DNA of 64,000 bases from Clostridium_AD estertheticum_D. GTDB lineage: Bacteria > Bacillota > Clostridia > Clostridiales > Clostridiaceae. The position numbers and the translations under genes are program-made. The DNA is taken from contig NZ_JAHLDM010000019.1 in the NCBI RefSeq assembly GCF_018861295.1, positions 1-64,000 on the forward strand. Reading direction: 5' to 3'. Below the pieces are notes generated by a model that made no database searches, was not told the origin of the DNA, and was given only the letters and a program-made list of their open reading frames with translations. Positions 8,129 through 16,896 of the stretch are shown piece after piece; the stretch's first letter is position 1; each line of letters begins with the position of its first letter.

Positions 8129-10273
8129 TTAAGACTTCATAGCTCTCATAGAATTTAATACTGCAATCAAAGCAACTCCTACATCTCCAAAAACTGCTTC
8201 CCACATATTTGCCACTCCAAACACTGCAAAGATCAATATAGCTGCTTTTACACCTAGTGCAAATACAATATTTTGCAAAACAATCTTCTTTGTTTTTTTA
8301 GCAATTTTGATAGCCTCCGCAATCTTAGATGGTTCATCTGTCATTATTACTATATCAGCAGCTTCTATTGCAGCATCAGAACCCACACCACCCATAGCAA
8401 TTCCAATATCTGCTCTTGCAAGCACTGGCGCATCATTGATGCCATCTCCTACAAATACTATTTTTCCTTTAGGTGACTTTTCATTTTGAAGTTTCTCTAG
8501 CTTTTCTACCTTCTCATGTGGAAGGAGTTCTGAGTAAACTTCATCAACGCCAAGAGCTTTTCCGATATTATTTGCTATATCTTTATTATCACCAGTAAGC
8601 ATTACTATTTTTTTAATACCCATAGCCTTTAAACCTTTTATTGCAGATATAGAATCATCTTTTATCTCATCTGAGATTATAATATTACCAACATATTTAT
8701 TGTCTATAGCTACATATATTATAGAACCAACATTTTCACCTTTAGTATAAGAAATTTTCCCACTATCCATGAGCTTTGAATTACCAGCTAGGACATATTT
8801 TCCTTTTACTTTAGCTCTAATACCTTTTCCAGCTATTTCTTCTACATCTTCAATATCTTTTTTGTTTATTTCTTTACCATAAGCTTTTAATATGGATATT
8901 GCAATAGGATGATTAGAGTAACTTTCAACAGATGCTGCATACTCTAATAATTCCTCTTCACTTAATTCTCCATTAACATGCATTTGTGTAACCTTAAATA
9001 CTCCTTTAGTTAGTGTCCCCGTTTTATCGAAAACTACCATTTCCACACTATTAAGTGCCTCTAAGTAGTTTCCACCTTTAACTAAGATTCCACTTTTTGA
9101 TGCTCCACCTATTCCTCCAAAGAATCCAAGTGGAATAGATATCACTAAAGCGCAAGGACAAGATACTACTAAGAATACCAATGCTCTATATACCCATTGC
9201 GAGAAAGTAGCACCAGGTATTAAAATTGGCGGAATCACCGCAAGTACAACCGCACTTATAACTACAATAGGTGTGTAATACCTTGCAAATTTAGTTATAA
9301 AGTTTTCAGTTGGTGCTTTTTTACTACTAGCATTTTTAACTAAATCCAATATTTTTGCAAGCGTCGATTCCCCAAACTCTTTTTTCACCTCTATAGTTAA
9401 TAACCCATTTTTATTTATGCAGCCTGCTAAAATTTCATCGCAAGGATTTACTTCTCTTGGAACTGATTCACCAGTTAAGGCAGATGAATCAACTAACGAA
9501 CTTCCTTCTATAACACTACCGTCTAAAGGTACTTTTTCACCAGGTTTTACTATTATAATATCTCCAATGTGTACCTCATCCGGATCAACTTTTACTATTT
9601 CATCATTAATTTTCTTATTTGCATAATCTGGTCTTATATCCATTAGTGCAGATATTGACTTTGTTGATTTGTTTACGGCTACATCCTGGAAAAATTCTCC
9701 TACTTGATAAAAAAGCATAACCCCAACACCTTCTGGAAATTGCCCTATAGAAAATGCCCCCACTGTTGCAATTACCATCAAGAAATTTTCATCAAAAATT
9801 TCTCCTCTCAATATATTTTTTATGGCAACCATTAATACGTCTCCACCAATTAATAAATAACTTATAAGATATAATGAAAATTCAAACCAGTAATCTAATT
9901 TTAATATAACTGCTATAATGTAAATTACAAAACCTATAGAAAAACGTATAATTTTATTTTTATTATTTCCTTCTTCCCCACCAGCATGTCCATGATCATG
10001 ATTATGGACATGTCCCTCATACTTAACTCCATGAATGTCACTTTGTATAAAATTAACGTCGGGTTCTATCCTCTTAACTATTTTTTTTGCTTCATCTATG
10101 ACTTTTAATATTTTATCCTCGCTTTGAAATTGTATCACCAAATTTTTACTAATAAAGTTTATATTCGCATCGGATACTCCATCTAACTTTCTACATTGAG
10201 TTTCAATTTTATTGGCACAATTTACGCAACATAGACCCTCTAGCATGAATTCCCTTCTTATTATATCCTCCAT
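8129..10273 (-). CDS. cadA: Cd2+/Zn2+-exporting P1B-type ATPase
   Basis: 714 residues. An N-terminal heavy-metal-associated domain carries GLCCVNCANK (metal-binding CxxC, residues ~14-20) and is followed by a His-rich linker (HVHNHDHGH). Membrane helices include the CPC ion-site motif SCPCALVIS (~373). The phosphorylation site DKTGTLTKG (~415), the SNHPIAIS nucleotide-binding motif and the hinge GDGINDAPVLA are all intact. CPC plus the His-rich N-terminus fits Zn/Cd/Pb export (P1B-2) rather than Cu. It lies just downstream of the CadC-type repressor and is very probably in the same operon. The ATG at 10273 has a modest ribosome site; a second in-frame ATG at 10246 also has one (AGAAGGG), so the N-terminus could be nine residues shorter. 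Confidence 0.95.
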   Translation of the reverse strand: MEDIIRREFMLEGLCCVNCANKIETQCRKLDGVSDANINFISKNLVIQFQSEDKILKVIDEAKKIVKRIEPDVNFIQSDIHGVKYEGHVHNHDHGHAGGEEGNNKNKIIRFSIGFVIYIIAVILKLDYWFEFSLYLISYLLIGGDVLMVAIKNILRGEIFDENFLMVIATVGAFSIGQFPEGVGVMLFYQVGEFFQDVAVNKSTKSISALMDIRPDYANKKINDEIVKVDPDEVHIGDIIIVKPGEKVPLDGSVIEGSSLVDSSALTGESVPREVNPCDEILAGCINKNGLLTIEVKKEFGESTLAKILDLVKNASSKKAPTENFITKFARYYTPIVVISAVVLAVIPPILIPGATFSQWVYRALVFLVVSCPCALVISIPLGFFGGIGGASKSGILVKGGNYLEALNSVEMVVFDKTGTLTKGVFKVTQMHVNGELSEEELLEYAASVESYSNHPIAISILKAYGKEINKKDIEDVEEIAGKGIRAKVKGKYVLAGNSKLMDSGKISYTKGENVGSIIYVAIDNKYVGNIIISDEIKDDSISAIKGLKAMGIKKIVMLTGDNKDIANNIGKALGVDEVYSELLPHEKVEKLEKLQNEKSPKGKIVFVGDGINDAPVLARADIGIAMGGVGSDAAIEAADIVIMTDEPSKIAEAIKIAKKTKKIVLQNIVFALGVKAAILIFAVFGVANMWEAVFGDVGVALIAVLNSMRAMKS

Positions 10274-10340
10274 TTTCTCGCCTCGCTTTCAAAGTTTTAC
10301 ATTCTTTTATATTATGAATTATTGTTTATGTAATAGAATA

Positions 10341-10703
10341 TTATCTAAGTTCTTTTATGTGTGTAAGTCCTTGATCAAATATTTGTTTAACATGCTGATC
10401 GTCCAATGAATAATAGACAACCTTACCCTCACGTCTATACTTAACAAGTCTAGCATTCTTAAGTACACGCAATTGATGTGAAATAGCTGATTGAGTCATA
10501 ATAAGAAGAGCTGCTATATCACAAACACACATTTCAGTTTCAAAAAGCACACAAAGAATTTTAATTCTTGTACTATCTCCAAAAACCTTAAAAAGCTCTG
10601 CGAGATCTGATAAAGTCTCTGCTGGTGGTATTAATCTTCTTACTTTCTCTATCTCATCTTCATGAACAGTTGCGCAATGACAAAACTCTATATCTTTCTC
10701 CAT
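10341..10703 (-). CDS. cadC: ArsR/SmtB-family metal-responsive repressor, CadC type
   Basis: 120 residues with a winged helix-turn-helix (recognition region TQSAISHQLRVLKNA). Both known metal sites of the family can be read. The N-terminal/alpha3 thiolate site includes CHC near residues 8-10 and ETEMCVCDI. The alpha5 interface site DQH...THIKE has exactly the D-x-H-x10-H-x2-E spacing of SmtB/CadC. Binding Cd, Pb or Zn releases the repressor from DNA. The gene is the first of the cadCA pair and has a palindromic operator immediately upstream, so it very likely autoregulates the operon. Confidence 0.93.
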   Translation of the reverse strand: MEKDIEFCHCATVHEDEIEKVRRLIPPAETLSDLAELFKVFGDSTRIKILCVLFETEMCVCDIAALLIMTQSAISHQLRVLKNARLVKYRREGKVVYYSLDDQHVKQIFDQGLTHIKELR

Positions 10704-10719
10704 CTATATTCCCCTTTCA

Positions 10720-10745
10720 TATGAACATATGAATTGTTGTTCATA
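10720..10745. promoter_or_regulatory. cadC: CadC/SmtB-type operator
   Basis: Two perfect 8-base half-sites, TATGAACA (10720-10727) and TGTTCATA (10738-10745), are separated by 10 bases. They lie 17 bases upstream of the repressor start. Sequence and geometry resemble SmtB/CadC operators with 12-2-12 symmetry. The family and position support autoregulation. Confidence 0.75.
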
Positions 10746-10841
10746 CGTTTATTATATGATGCGTTGCAAGACTTGTCAACATTTCCTTAAAATATTTTTC
10801 ACTTGGTGATTCCATTGTTAATACATCACATTATCACATTA

Positions 10842-11000
10842 GGGGACAGTTAATAACTTTAGTATTATTAACCCTTGATAACACTTGATATAACTCAGTT
10901 TGACGTTGGGGGGACACTTAATAACTTTAACACTGTTAACACCTGATATAACTCCGTTTGACATTGAGGGACACTTAATAACTATTGTATTATCAACCTA
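10842..11000. repeat. Three tandem imperfect repeats starting GGGGACACTTAATAAC
   Basis: This holds most of the ~320-base gap between cadC and the methionine gene. Units begin at 10842, 10910 and 10967, with lengths of about 68, 57 and 34 (truncated). Each starts with (G)GGGACA(C/G)TTAATAAC, and the two full units end in TAACTC(A/C)GTTTGAC(G/A)TTG. No open reading frame is present. Similar GGGGACA-rich tracts occur near REP-associated transposase genes in other bacteria, but no transposase is present here. Confidence 0.7.
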
Positions 11001-11019
11001 GTAAATATCACAAAAAATA

Positions 11020-11055
11020 AAAACTCGCATCATGTATTTGCATGATGCGAGTTTT
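11020..11055. terminator. Strong hairpin terminator of the methionine gene
   Basis: A perfect 15-base stem (aaaactcgcatcatg / catgatgcgagtttt) with a 6-base loop. On the minus strand it is followed by a T-rich tract, placing it 21 bases after the stop at 11077. Confidence 0.85.
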
Positions 11056-11076
11056 AAATTCACTAAACAATTTAAT

Positions 11077-12843
11077 CTAATAACTATCTATAGTACCTAT
11101 ATTCTTAATGATTTCAGAAATTATATCAATTCTTTTAAATGGTGTAATAAGATAATATCCATCTACATAATCATAAATTTCTCTTGCAATATCTGTAGAT
11201 ATCTTAATTGCAAGAATCGTAGCTTCCTCTTTTGAAATACCATTATATAGCTCCGTGATTTCATCAGAAACAGTTATCCCTGAAATTTCATTATTCATAA
11301 AACAAGCGTTCCTATGACTTACAATTGGAATAATCCCACCTAGGATTTTAGCAGGTAACTCCCTGCGTGCTTGTTTTAAGTTCTCTACAGCTTGCTTTGA
11401 TAAAATTGGTTGTGTTAAAAACATAGTTACACCATTTTCTATTTTCTTTTTTGCGTGGTCAAGTTGACTACTAAAATTAATAGCATTTACATTTAAGGCA
11501 CCACAAATATTAAAAGGTGATGAAAATGTTGTCTCATTTAAATTAGTAATGTAATTGGCAAGTATTGCAGAATTAAAGCTAAACATTGCCTTAACCTCAT
11601 CCCGCTCAGCTGTAGGCACCGGGTCACCAGTTACCACTAAAACATTATTTACTCCCTCAATGCTTAAGCCTAAAAGTAATGCTTTAGTCGCATTAATGTT
11701 TCTATCTCGACAAGTCATATGAGGAACAGTTGTAATGTCAAGTTCTCTCTTTAACTTACAAGCAAGTAGGCTACTATCTACTCTAACTCTTGCAACAGGA
11801 CAATCTGCAATAGTTATTGCATCAACTCCTTGCTCCTTAAGACTTTTAGCACTATTCATAAAAAAATCTATCCCCGTATCCATCGGTGGGTCGAGTTCCA
11901 CCGCAATAATCTTTTTACCAAGCCTAATTTTTTCGAGAAGCGAATTTTCAACTATAAGTTTTTCAAACTTAATTTTTTCCATCTTTATACTTGGAACAAT
12001 TTCATTTGGAGATAACCCTTCTATATTTGCTACAGTTTCCCTTATAAATTCTGGAGTTGTACCACAACACCCACCTATTATCGCTACACCTTGTTTTACT
12101 ATTTCTAACATTTGCCTTGCAAAATATTCTTTAGTATTATTAAAAAACGTACGATTATTTATTACTGTTGGATACCCCGAATTTGGCATAACGGAGATTG
12201 TTTTATTTTTTATATTAAGAGTTTTAATATATTTTAATAAATGATATGGCCCCGAAAAACAATTAAATCCACAAGCATCTATACTTGATATATTAGATAC
12301 TTTCTCTATAAATTTTTCACCTGATATACCTATTCTTGTAAATCCTTCCGGTGAAACTGCAAGTTCCATCAAAATATATGCCTTTGGATTTTTTTCCTTA
12401 ATATATTTAGAAATTTCAGGTAAATATTCATCACTGCTAAAAGTTTCGAATATAAAGTGCGTAACACCGAGTTCTAAAAACAAATCTACTATTTCTTTAT
12501 ATGCCTCCCATAAATCCAGCGTCTCTAAAAATGGGATTGGCCCAATATCCGCAAAAACCAAAACGTCAGTGCCCTTTGTTGCCTCACTTGCTATTTCATA
12601 CCCTTTTACAATAACATCTTTTACTCTATTAAAATCACTTTCAAGGCTAATTCTATTTGCACCAAATGTGTTTGTTTTAATAGCCTTGCAACCCGCCTCT
12701 ATATATTCCTTATGTATATTTAATATGGTATTTCTATCATAAATATTTGCAAGCTCACATTTAGATAATGGATTTTCTTTAATGCTTGCATAATATGTTC
12801 CCATAGCACCATCAAAAATAAGTGGTAATTGTTTAATATTCAT
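11077..12843 (-). CDS. Bifunctional homocysteine S-methyltransferase / methylenetetrahydrofolate reductase
   Basis: 588 residues. The start ATG (12843) has a strong AAAGGAG site, better than the upstream 12867 reading. N-terminal half: homocysteine methyltransferase fold with FDGAMGTY, a GFNC motif (~200) and GGCCGTTPEFI (~265), which together supply the three Zn-binding cysteines. C-terminal half (from ~295): a MetF-type reductase starting IAVELDPPMDTGIDFF, with VTGDP and a TQPI motif. The arrangement matches the YitJ family of firmicutes (~610 residues). It links 5,10-methylene-THF reduction to homocysteine methylation. No SAM riboswitch of the S-box type is visible in the 280 bases upstream. 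It appears monocistronic. Confidence 0.92.
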   Translation of the reverse strand: MNIKQLPLIFDGAMGTYYASIKENPLSKCELANIYDRNTILNIHKEYIEAGCKAIKTNTFGANRISLESDFNRVKDVIVKGYEIASEATKGTDVLVFADIGPIPFLETLDLWEAYKEIVDLFLELGVTHFIFETFSSDEYLPEISKYIKEKNPKAYILMELAVSPEGFTRIGISGEKFIEKVSNISSIDACGFNCFSGPYHLLKYIKTLNIKNKTISVMPNSGYPTVINNRTFFNNTKEYFARQMLEIVKQGVAIIGGCCGTTPEFIRETVANIEGLSPNEIVPSIKMEKIKFEKLIVENSLLEKIRLGKKIIAVELDPPMDTGIDFFMNSAKSLKEQGVDAITIADCPVARVRVDSSLLACKLKRELDITTVPHMTCRDRNINATKALLLGLSIEGVNNVLVVTGDPVPTAERDEVKAMFSFNSAILANYITNLNETTFSSPFNICGALNVNAINFSSQLDHAKKKIENGVTMFLTQPILSKQAVENLKQARRELPAKILGGIIPIVSHRNACFMNNEISGITVSDEITELYNGISKEEATILAIKISTDIAREIYDYVDGYYLITPFKRIDIISEIIKNIGTIDSY

Positions 12844-13147
12844 ATATTTCTCCTTTCTCTCAAACATAAAATCTTATATTCGATAATCATCAAAAATTTC
12901 TTTAGGCTAATTATATCAAAAAATTCTGATTATAGTATACTTTAGAAAAAGTAATACTTAAAGCTTTAAAATATATTTTATATAATTACTCTACATATCT
13001 GAATTATTTTCTTGCATATTACCATAAATGAAGCGTAAGATAACATTAGGATATTAAAGCAATAAGAATGTCTCATAATCAAGAAAAATATTTTCCTCAC
13101 ATTGTACATAAGCAAAAAATAAATCTTAAATGAAATGGGTGATATCG

Positions 13148-14374
13148 ATGGCTAAAAAAATACTAAAAAAAATTATAATAGTAGGTAGTGGCATTACAGC
13201 AATAACTGCTATTAAAGCAATTAGAGAAATAGACTTAGATTCAGATATATGTTTAATTGGAGAAGAAAAATTTTATCCATATACCAGAATAAAGTTATCC
13301 AAAAGTTTATTCGCAAATCTTGAAGAAAATAATATACTTATTCAAAAAAAAGAGTGGTATGAACAAAATAACGTGAAAATATTAATTAATACTAAAGTGG
13401 TAAGTATAGATTCAAATTCACATGAAGTCTCCTTATCTAATGGAAGTAAACTTAGTTATGATAAATTGTTAATTGCAAATGGTGCAAGTAATAACGTACC
13501 TCAAGTTGATGGTATAGGTATGAACGGAGTATATACGCTTCGGGGTCTTAATGACGCTTTAAATATTAAGGAGAAACTTAATGAAAACACGAATGTAATA
13601 GTTCTTGGTGGAGGAATACTTGGTCTTGAAATGGCCTTCATATTACATCAGCATAACATCAAAGTTACAATTGTTGAATTATGTCCAAGGCTTATGCCTC
13701 GCCAATTAGACGATAAAGCATCAGAGATATTAAAAAGTAAAATACAAGCTTGTGGAATACAAATATTAACTAACACTTGTGTAAATAAAATAATAGGCAC
13801 TGATAATAAAGTAGAAGGAATTCTTATAAACGAAAATGTAGAATTAAAGTGTGACATAGTTATTCACTCAATAGGTATTAAGCCTAATATGGACCTAATT
13901 TTAAAGACTGATATTAAAAGAGAAAGAGGAATACTCGTAAACAATAAAATGGAAACTAATATAAAAGATATTTATGCAGCAGGTGATATTGCAGAATTTG
14001 ATAATCAAGTTATTGGACTATGGAATATTGCTATATCGCAAGGCAAAGTTGCAGGGTACAATATTTCTGGGCGTGATGCTGTATATGAAAAGATTACTCC
14101 AGTAACAATGCTAAATGCTTTTGGTATTTCTTTGTTTTCTATGGGATGCATAGAAGAATCCAGCTCTACGAAAATATTGTCATATGAAGATATTAATGGA
14201 ACCGGTTATAAAAAGATATTTATAAAAAACAATAAGATTATTGGTGCAATTGTAATAGGTGATGCTAGAAGATCACCACTTCTTAAATCTGCCATTGAAA
14301 AAGAATTACCCTTAGATGGGATAAACTTATCTAATATATCCGTAGACGACTTATTAGATAAATTAAAAAAGTAG
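13148..14374 (+). CDS. FAD-dependent NAD(P)H oxidoreductase (rubredoxin/nitrite reductase-like)
   Basis: 408 residues from ATG 13148 (GGGTGAT ribosome site). An upstream in-frame start at 13130 lacks a site. Class I pyridine nucleotide-disulfide oxidoreductase layout: N-terminal FAD motif IIIVGSGITA, central NAD(P) motif VIVLGGGILGLEMA, and the second FAD motif DIYAAGDIAEF. The family includes NADH:rubredoxin oxidoreductase of clostridia and the N-terminal part of NirB; there is no redox-active CxxxxC disulfide. An extra C-terminal ~80 residues resemble the BFD-linked tail region of NirB-like proteins without the cysteines. The likely role is reducing rubredoxin or a similar partner in oxygen detoxification; the partner is not encoded nearby. 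Confidence 0.85.
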   Translation: MAKKILKKIIIVGSGITAITAIKAIREIDLDSDICLIGEEKFYPYTRIKLSKSLFANLEENNILIQKKEWYEQNNVKILINTKVVSIDSNSHEVSLSNGSKLSYDKLLIANGASNNVPQVDGIGMNGVYTLRGLNDALNIKEKLNENTNVIVLGGGILGLEMAFILHQHNIKVTIVELCPRLMPRQLDDKASEILKSKIQACGIQILTNTCVNKIIGTDNKVEGILINENVELKCDIVIHSIGIKPNMDLILKTDIKRERGILVNNKMETNIKDIYAAGDIAEFDNQVIGLWNIAISQGKVAGYNISGRDAVYEKITPVTMLNAFGISLFSMGCIEESSSTKILSYEDINGTGYKKIFIKNNKIIGAIVIGDARRSPLLKSAIEKELPLDGINLSNISVDDLLDKLKK

Positions 14375-14406
14375 ATCAAAAATACAATACTTAATTTACA
14401 CAAAAT

Positions 14407-14452
14407 AAAAGCCAGGGTTTTTAATCATATAATGATAAAAACCCTGGCTTTT
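14407..14452. terminator. Bidirectional terminator between oxidoreductase and surE
   Basis: A perfect 17-base stem (aaaagccagggttttta / taaaaaccctggctttt) with a 12-base loop, flanked on both strands by T runs. It lies between convergent genes. Confidence 0.9.
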
Positions 14453-14457
14453 TATCG

Positions 14458-15210
14458 TTAAAACCATTTACCTACATCATTTAATATTTCAAAATTAGTT
14501 AGATCATAATGAAGTGGAGTTACAGTAACGTACCCCTCTTTAAAATATATTGTATCGGAATCTTCCTCATGAATATCTTTTGCCATGCCCTTAATCTGAT
14601 ACTGAGTTTCATTATTTTCCCCAATAGATTGTACATATTTGTTATTGTACAATCTACTTCCAATTTTGCACACTTTAATTCCTTTTATTTCATTCTCCGT
14701 AAGCATAGGAACATTTACATTTAATACAATATCATTATTAATTTTATTTTGGATAGCCTTAAGAAGTATTTCTCCAGCGTATTTAGCCGCTATGTCATAA
14801 TTTTCAGTATTCTCATCAAACTCTACAGAAACCGCCATTGCTGGTATTTTATATATAGTAGCTTCTATTGCTGCAGAAACCGTTCCAGAATATAAAACAT
14901 CTGTACCTAAATTAAAGCCTCTATTAATTCCTGATACTACCATATCTATTTTAGCATCAGTAAGTTTATTTATTGCAATTTTCACACAATCCGCCGGCGT
15001 TCCATCTACACTAAAAGCTTTTGCTTTTAATCCTTTGAGCTTAGTTTCTTTAACAATAAGTGGTCTTGTAAGGGTTATTGAATGCCCACAAGCACTTCTC
15101 TCTTTATCTGGTGCTACGATAATTACTTCATGATTTTTTTCAAGTTCTTTAGCTAAGGCATATATTCCTTTTGCGTTTATACCATCGTCGTTTGTCAGTA
15201 ACAATCTCAT
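14458..15210 (-). CDS. surE: 5'/3'-nucleotidase SurE
   Basis: 250 residues. The signature LLTNDDGINAKGIYAL gives the metal-binding Asp pair at the N-terminus. SACGHSITLTRP and SGINRGFNLGTDVLYSGTV follow, the latter with the conserved Asn and Gly of the active site, so the enzyme looks intact. SurE dephosphorylates nucleoside monophosphates in a divalent-metal-dependent way. The start is set at the second ATG (15210): GGAGG is only one base from the first ATG (15216) but seven from this one. The gene stands alone. Confidence 0.95.
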   Translation of the reverse strand: MRLLLTNDDGINAKGIYALAKELEKNHEVIIVAPDKERSACGHSITLTRPLIVKETKLKGLKAKAFSVDGTPADCVKIAINKLTDAKIDMVVSGINRGFNLGTDVLYSGTVSAAIEATIYKIPAMAVSVEFDENTENYDIAAKYAGEILLKAIQNKINNDIVLNVNVPMLTENEIKGIKVCKIGSRLYNNKYVQSIGENNETQYQIKGMAKDIHEEDSDTIYFKEGYVTVTPLHYDLTNFEILNDVGKWF

Positions 15211-15497
15211 TTTCATTCCTCCAATTATTCACTATAATACATATAATTTTATAACATATATATATATTATAACAATAGATGTATATGGGCAAATATAACT
15301 TTATATTCTATATCCTTCAATTTTTCATTAAATCATCTCTTAGGCCTCTGAAATCTTAAAAATAATCTCTTTCAAACTTTTGTTGACTATACCTAAGTTT
15401 GCTATTAAAATTATATAGAAATAATATAATTTTAATTTTAGAATGTAGTTATTCGCTAACTGTATACAAAATACTAAAGAAGAAAGGATGATTTATT

Positions 15498-16805
15498 TTG
15501 AAGGCATCAAATAGTTTAAAAAGGCAAATCGGCTCGCTAGAAGCCATTACCATAGTTATAGGCATGGTTATAGGTTCAGGTATTTTCTTTAAACCTTCAA
15601 TAGTCTTTAAAAATGCTGGTTCTCCACTTATGGGGATACTTGCTTGGGTAGCAGGCGGTATTATAACTATAGCGTCGGGCCTTACTATTGCTGAAATAGC
15701 AGCTGCTATTCCAAAAACTGGAGGTGTCTTTATATATCTTAAAGAACTTTATGGAGAAAAATGGGCATTCTTATTTGGTTGGGTACAAACGGTTATTTAT
15801 GTACCTGGCTCCATTGCAGCCCTCGCAATAGTTTTATCAACTCAAGCTACTAATTTTGTACCTATGAATGGACTTCATCAAAAACTATTTGCAATACTAA
15901 TGCTTCTAATTATTGCGACTGCAAATGTATTATCAACTAAACTTGCCAGCAAAATTCAGTTCATCGCAACTATTGCAAAGCTTATTCCACTCATTATTAT
16001 CATTGCTTTAGGAATTATAAAAGGAACAGCTCATAGTTTTTCCATGCCAGTAGGAACAACAGCTGCCGGTGCTGGATTTGGAGCCGCTGTGCTTGGAACA
16101 CTTTGGGCTTATGATGGATGGGTAAGTGTAAGTAATATGGCGGGTGAACTTAAAAACCCTAAAAAAGATATACCAAAATCCATAATTATAGGATTAAGCA
16201 TTACTTTAATAGTCTATGTTTTATTTAATTTAGCAATTATAAATGTAATTCCTATAACCACTGTTATAAGTTCTAAGACAGTAGCATCAGATGTCGCATC
16301 CGTTTTACTTGGAAAATCTGGCTCATTATTTATTTCTGTCGGTATATTAATATCAATCTTCGGAGCATTAAACGGTTACCTAATGACAGGAGTTAGAATC
16401 CCTTTTGCTATGGCACAGAGTAAACTTTTACCTTGCAGCAACTTTTTAGGAAAAGTTAACAAAAAATATCAAACTCCATTAAACTCTTATATTTTTGTGG
16501 CTGCACTTTCTTGTCTTTATATATTTAGTGGTTCTTTTAATGCCTTAACTGATCTTGTTGTTTTTGTTTTATGGATTTTCTTCACAATGGCAGTAGCCGG
16601 CATCTTTATATTAAGAACAAAACATAAAGATTTAGTGAGACCTTATAAAGTACCACTTTACCCAATAGTTCCATTAATCGGAATTATCGGAGGCCTATAT
16701 ATACTTATAAGTACTCTTTTAACCGATACTAGAAAAGCACTTATAGGAATTATTATCACTTTAATTGGATTGCCTGTATATTGGTACATTAAGAAACAAA
16801 AATAA
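15498..16805 (+). CDS. APC-family amino acid permease (SteT-like)
   Basis: 435 residues, about 12 transmembrane helices. The unwound helix 1 motif appears as VIGMVIGSGIFFKPS, followed by helix 2 with AEIAAAIPKTGG, both hallmarks of the LAT/SteT branch of the APC superfamily. That branch exchanges or imports neutral amino acids such as serine and threonine. The start is TTG (15498), preceded by AAAGGATGA at normal distance. No neighbouring metabolic gene reveals the substrate. Stand-alone gene with about 280 AT-rich bases upstream that probably hold its promoter. Confidence 0.88.
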   Translation: MKASNSLKRQIGSLEAITIVIGMVIGSGIFFKPSIVFKNAGSPLMGILAWVAGGIITIASGLTIAEIAAAIPKTGGVFIYLKELYGEKWAFLFGWVQTVIYVPGSIAALAIVLSTQATNFVPMNGLHQKLFAILMLLIIATANVLSTKLASKIQFIATIAKLIPLIIIIALGIIKGTAHSFSMPVGTTAAGAGFGAAVLGTLWAYDGWVSVSNMAGELKNPKKDIPKSIIIGLSITLIVYVLFNLAIINVIPITTVISSKTVASDVASVLLGKSGSLFISVGILISIFGALNGYLMTGVRIPFAMAQSKLLPCSNFLGKVNKKYQTPLNSYIFVAALSCLYIFSGSFNALTDLVVFVLWIFFTMAVAGIFILRTKHKDLVRPYKVPLYPIVPLIGIIGGLYILISTLLTDTRKALIGIIITLIGLPVYWYIKKQK

Positions 16806-16896
16806 AGTAAACGAGCATATGTTACTACAAATTCATCTCACTTGTTCAAATGTATTTTACGTAATATATGCTTTTTTTCCTTATAAGGAAAGGACC

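Noticed and set aside
10842..11000. Tandem repeats considered as a CRISPR array
   Set aside because: Unit lengths differ, repeats and between-repeat parts are both similar, and no cas genes are nearby.
12844..13147. SAM (S-box) riboswitch expected before a methionine gene
   Set aside because: None of the conserved S-box segments can be found; only AT-rich sequence is present.
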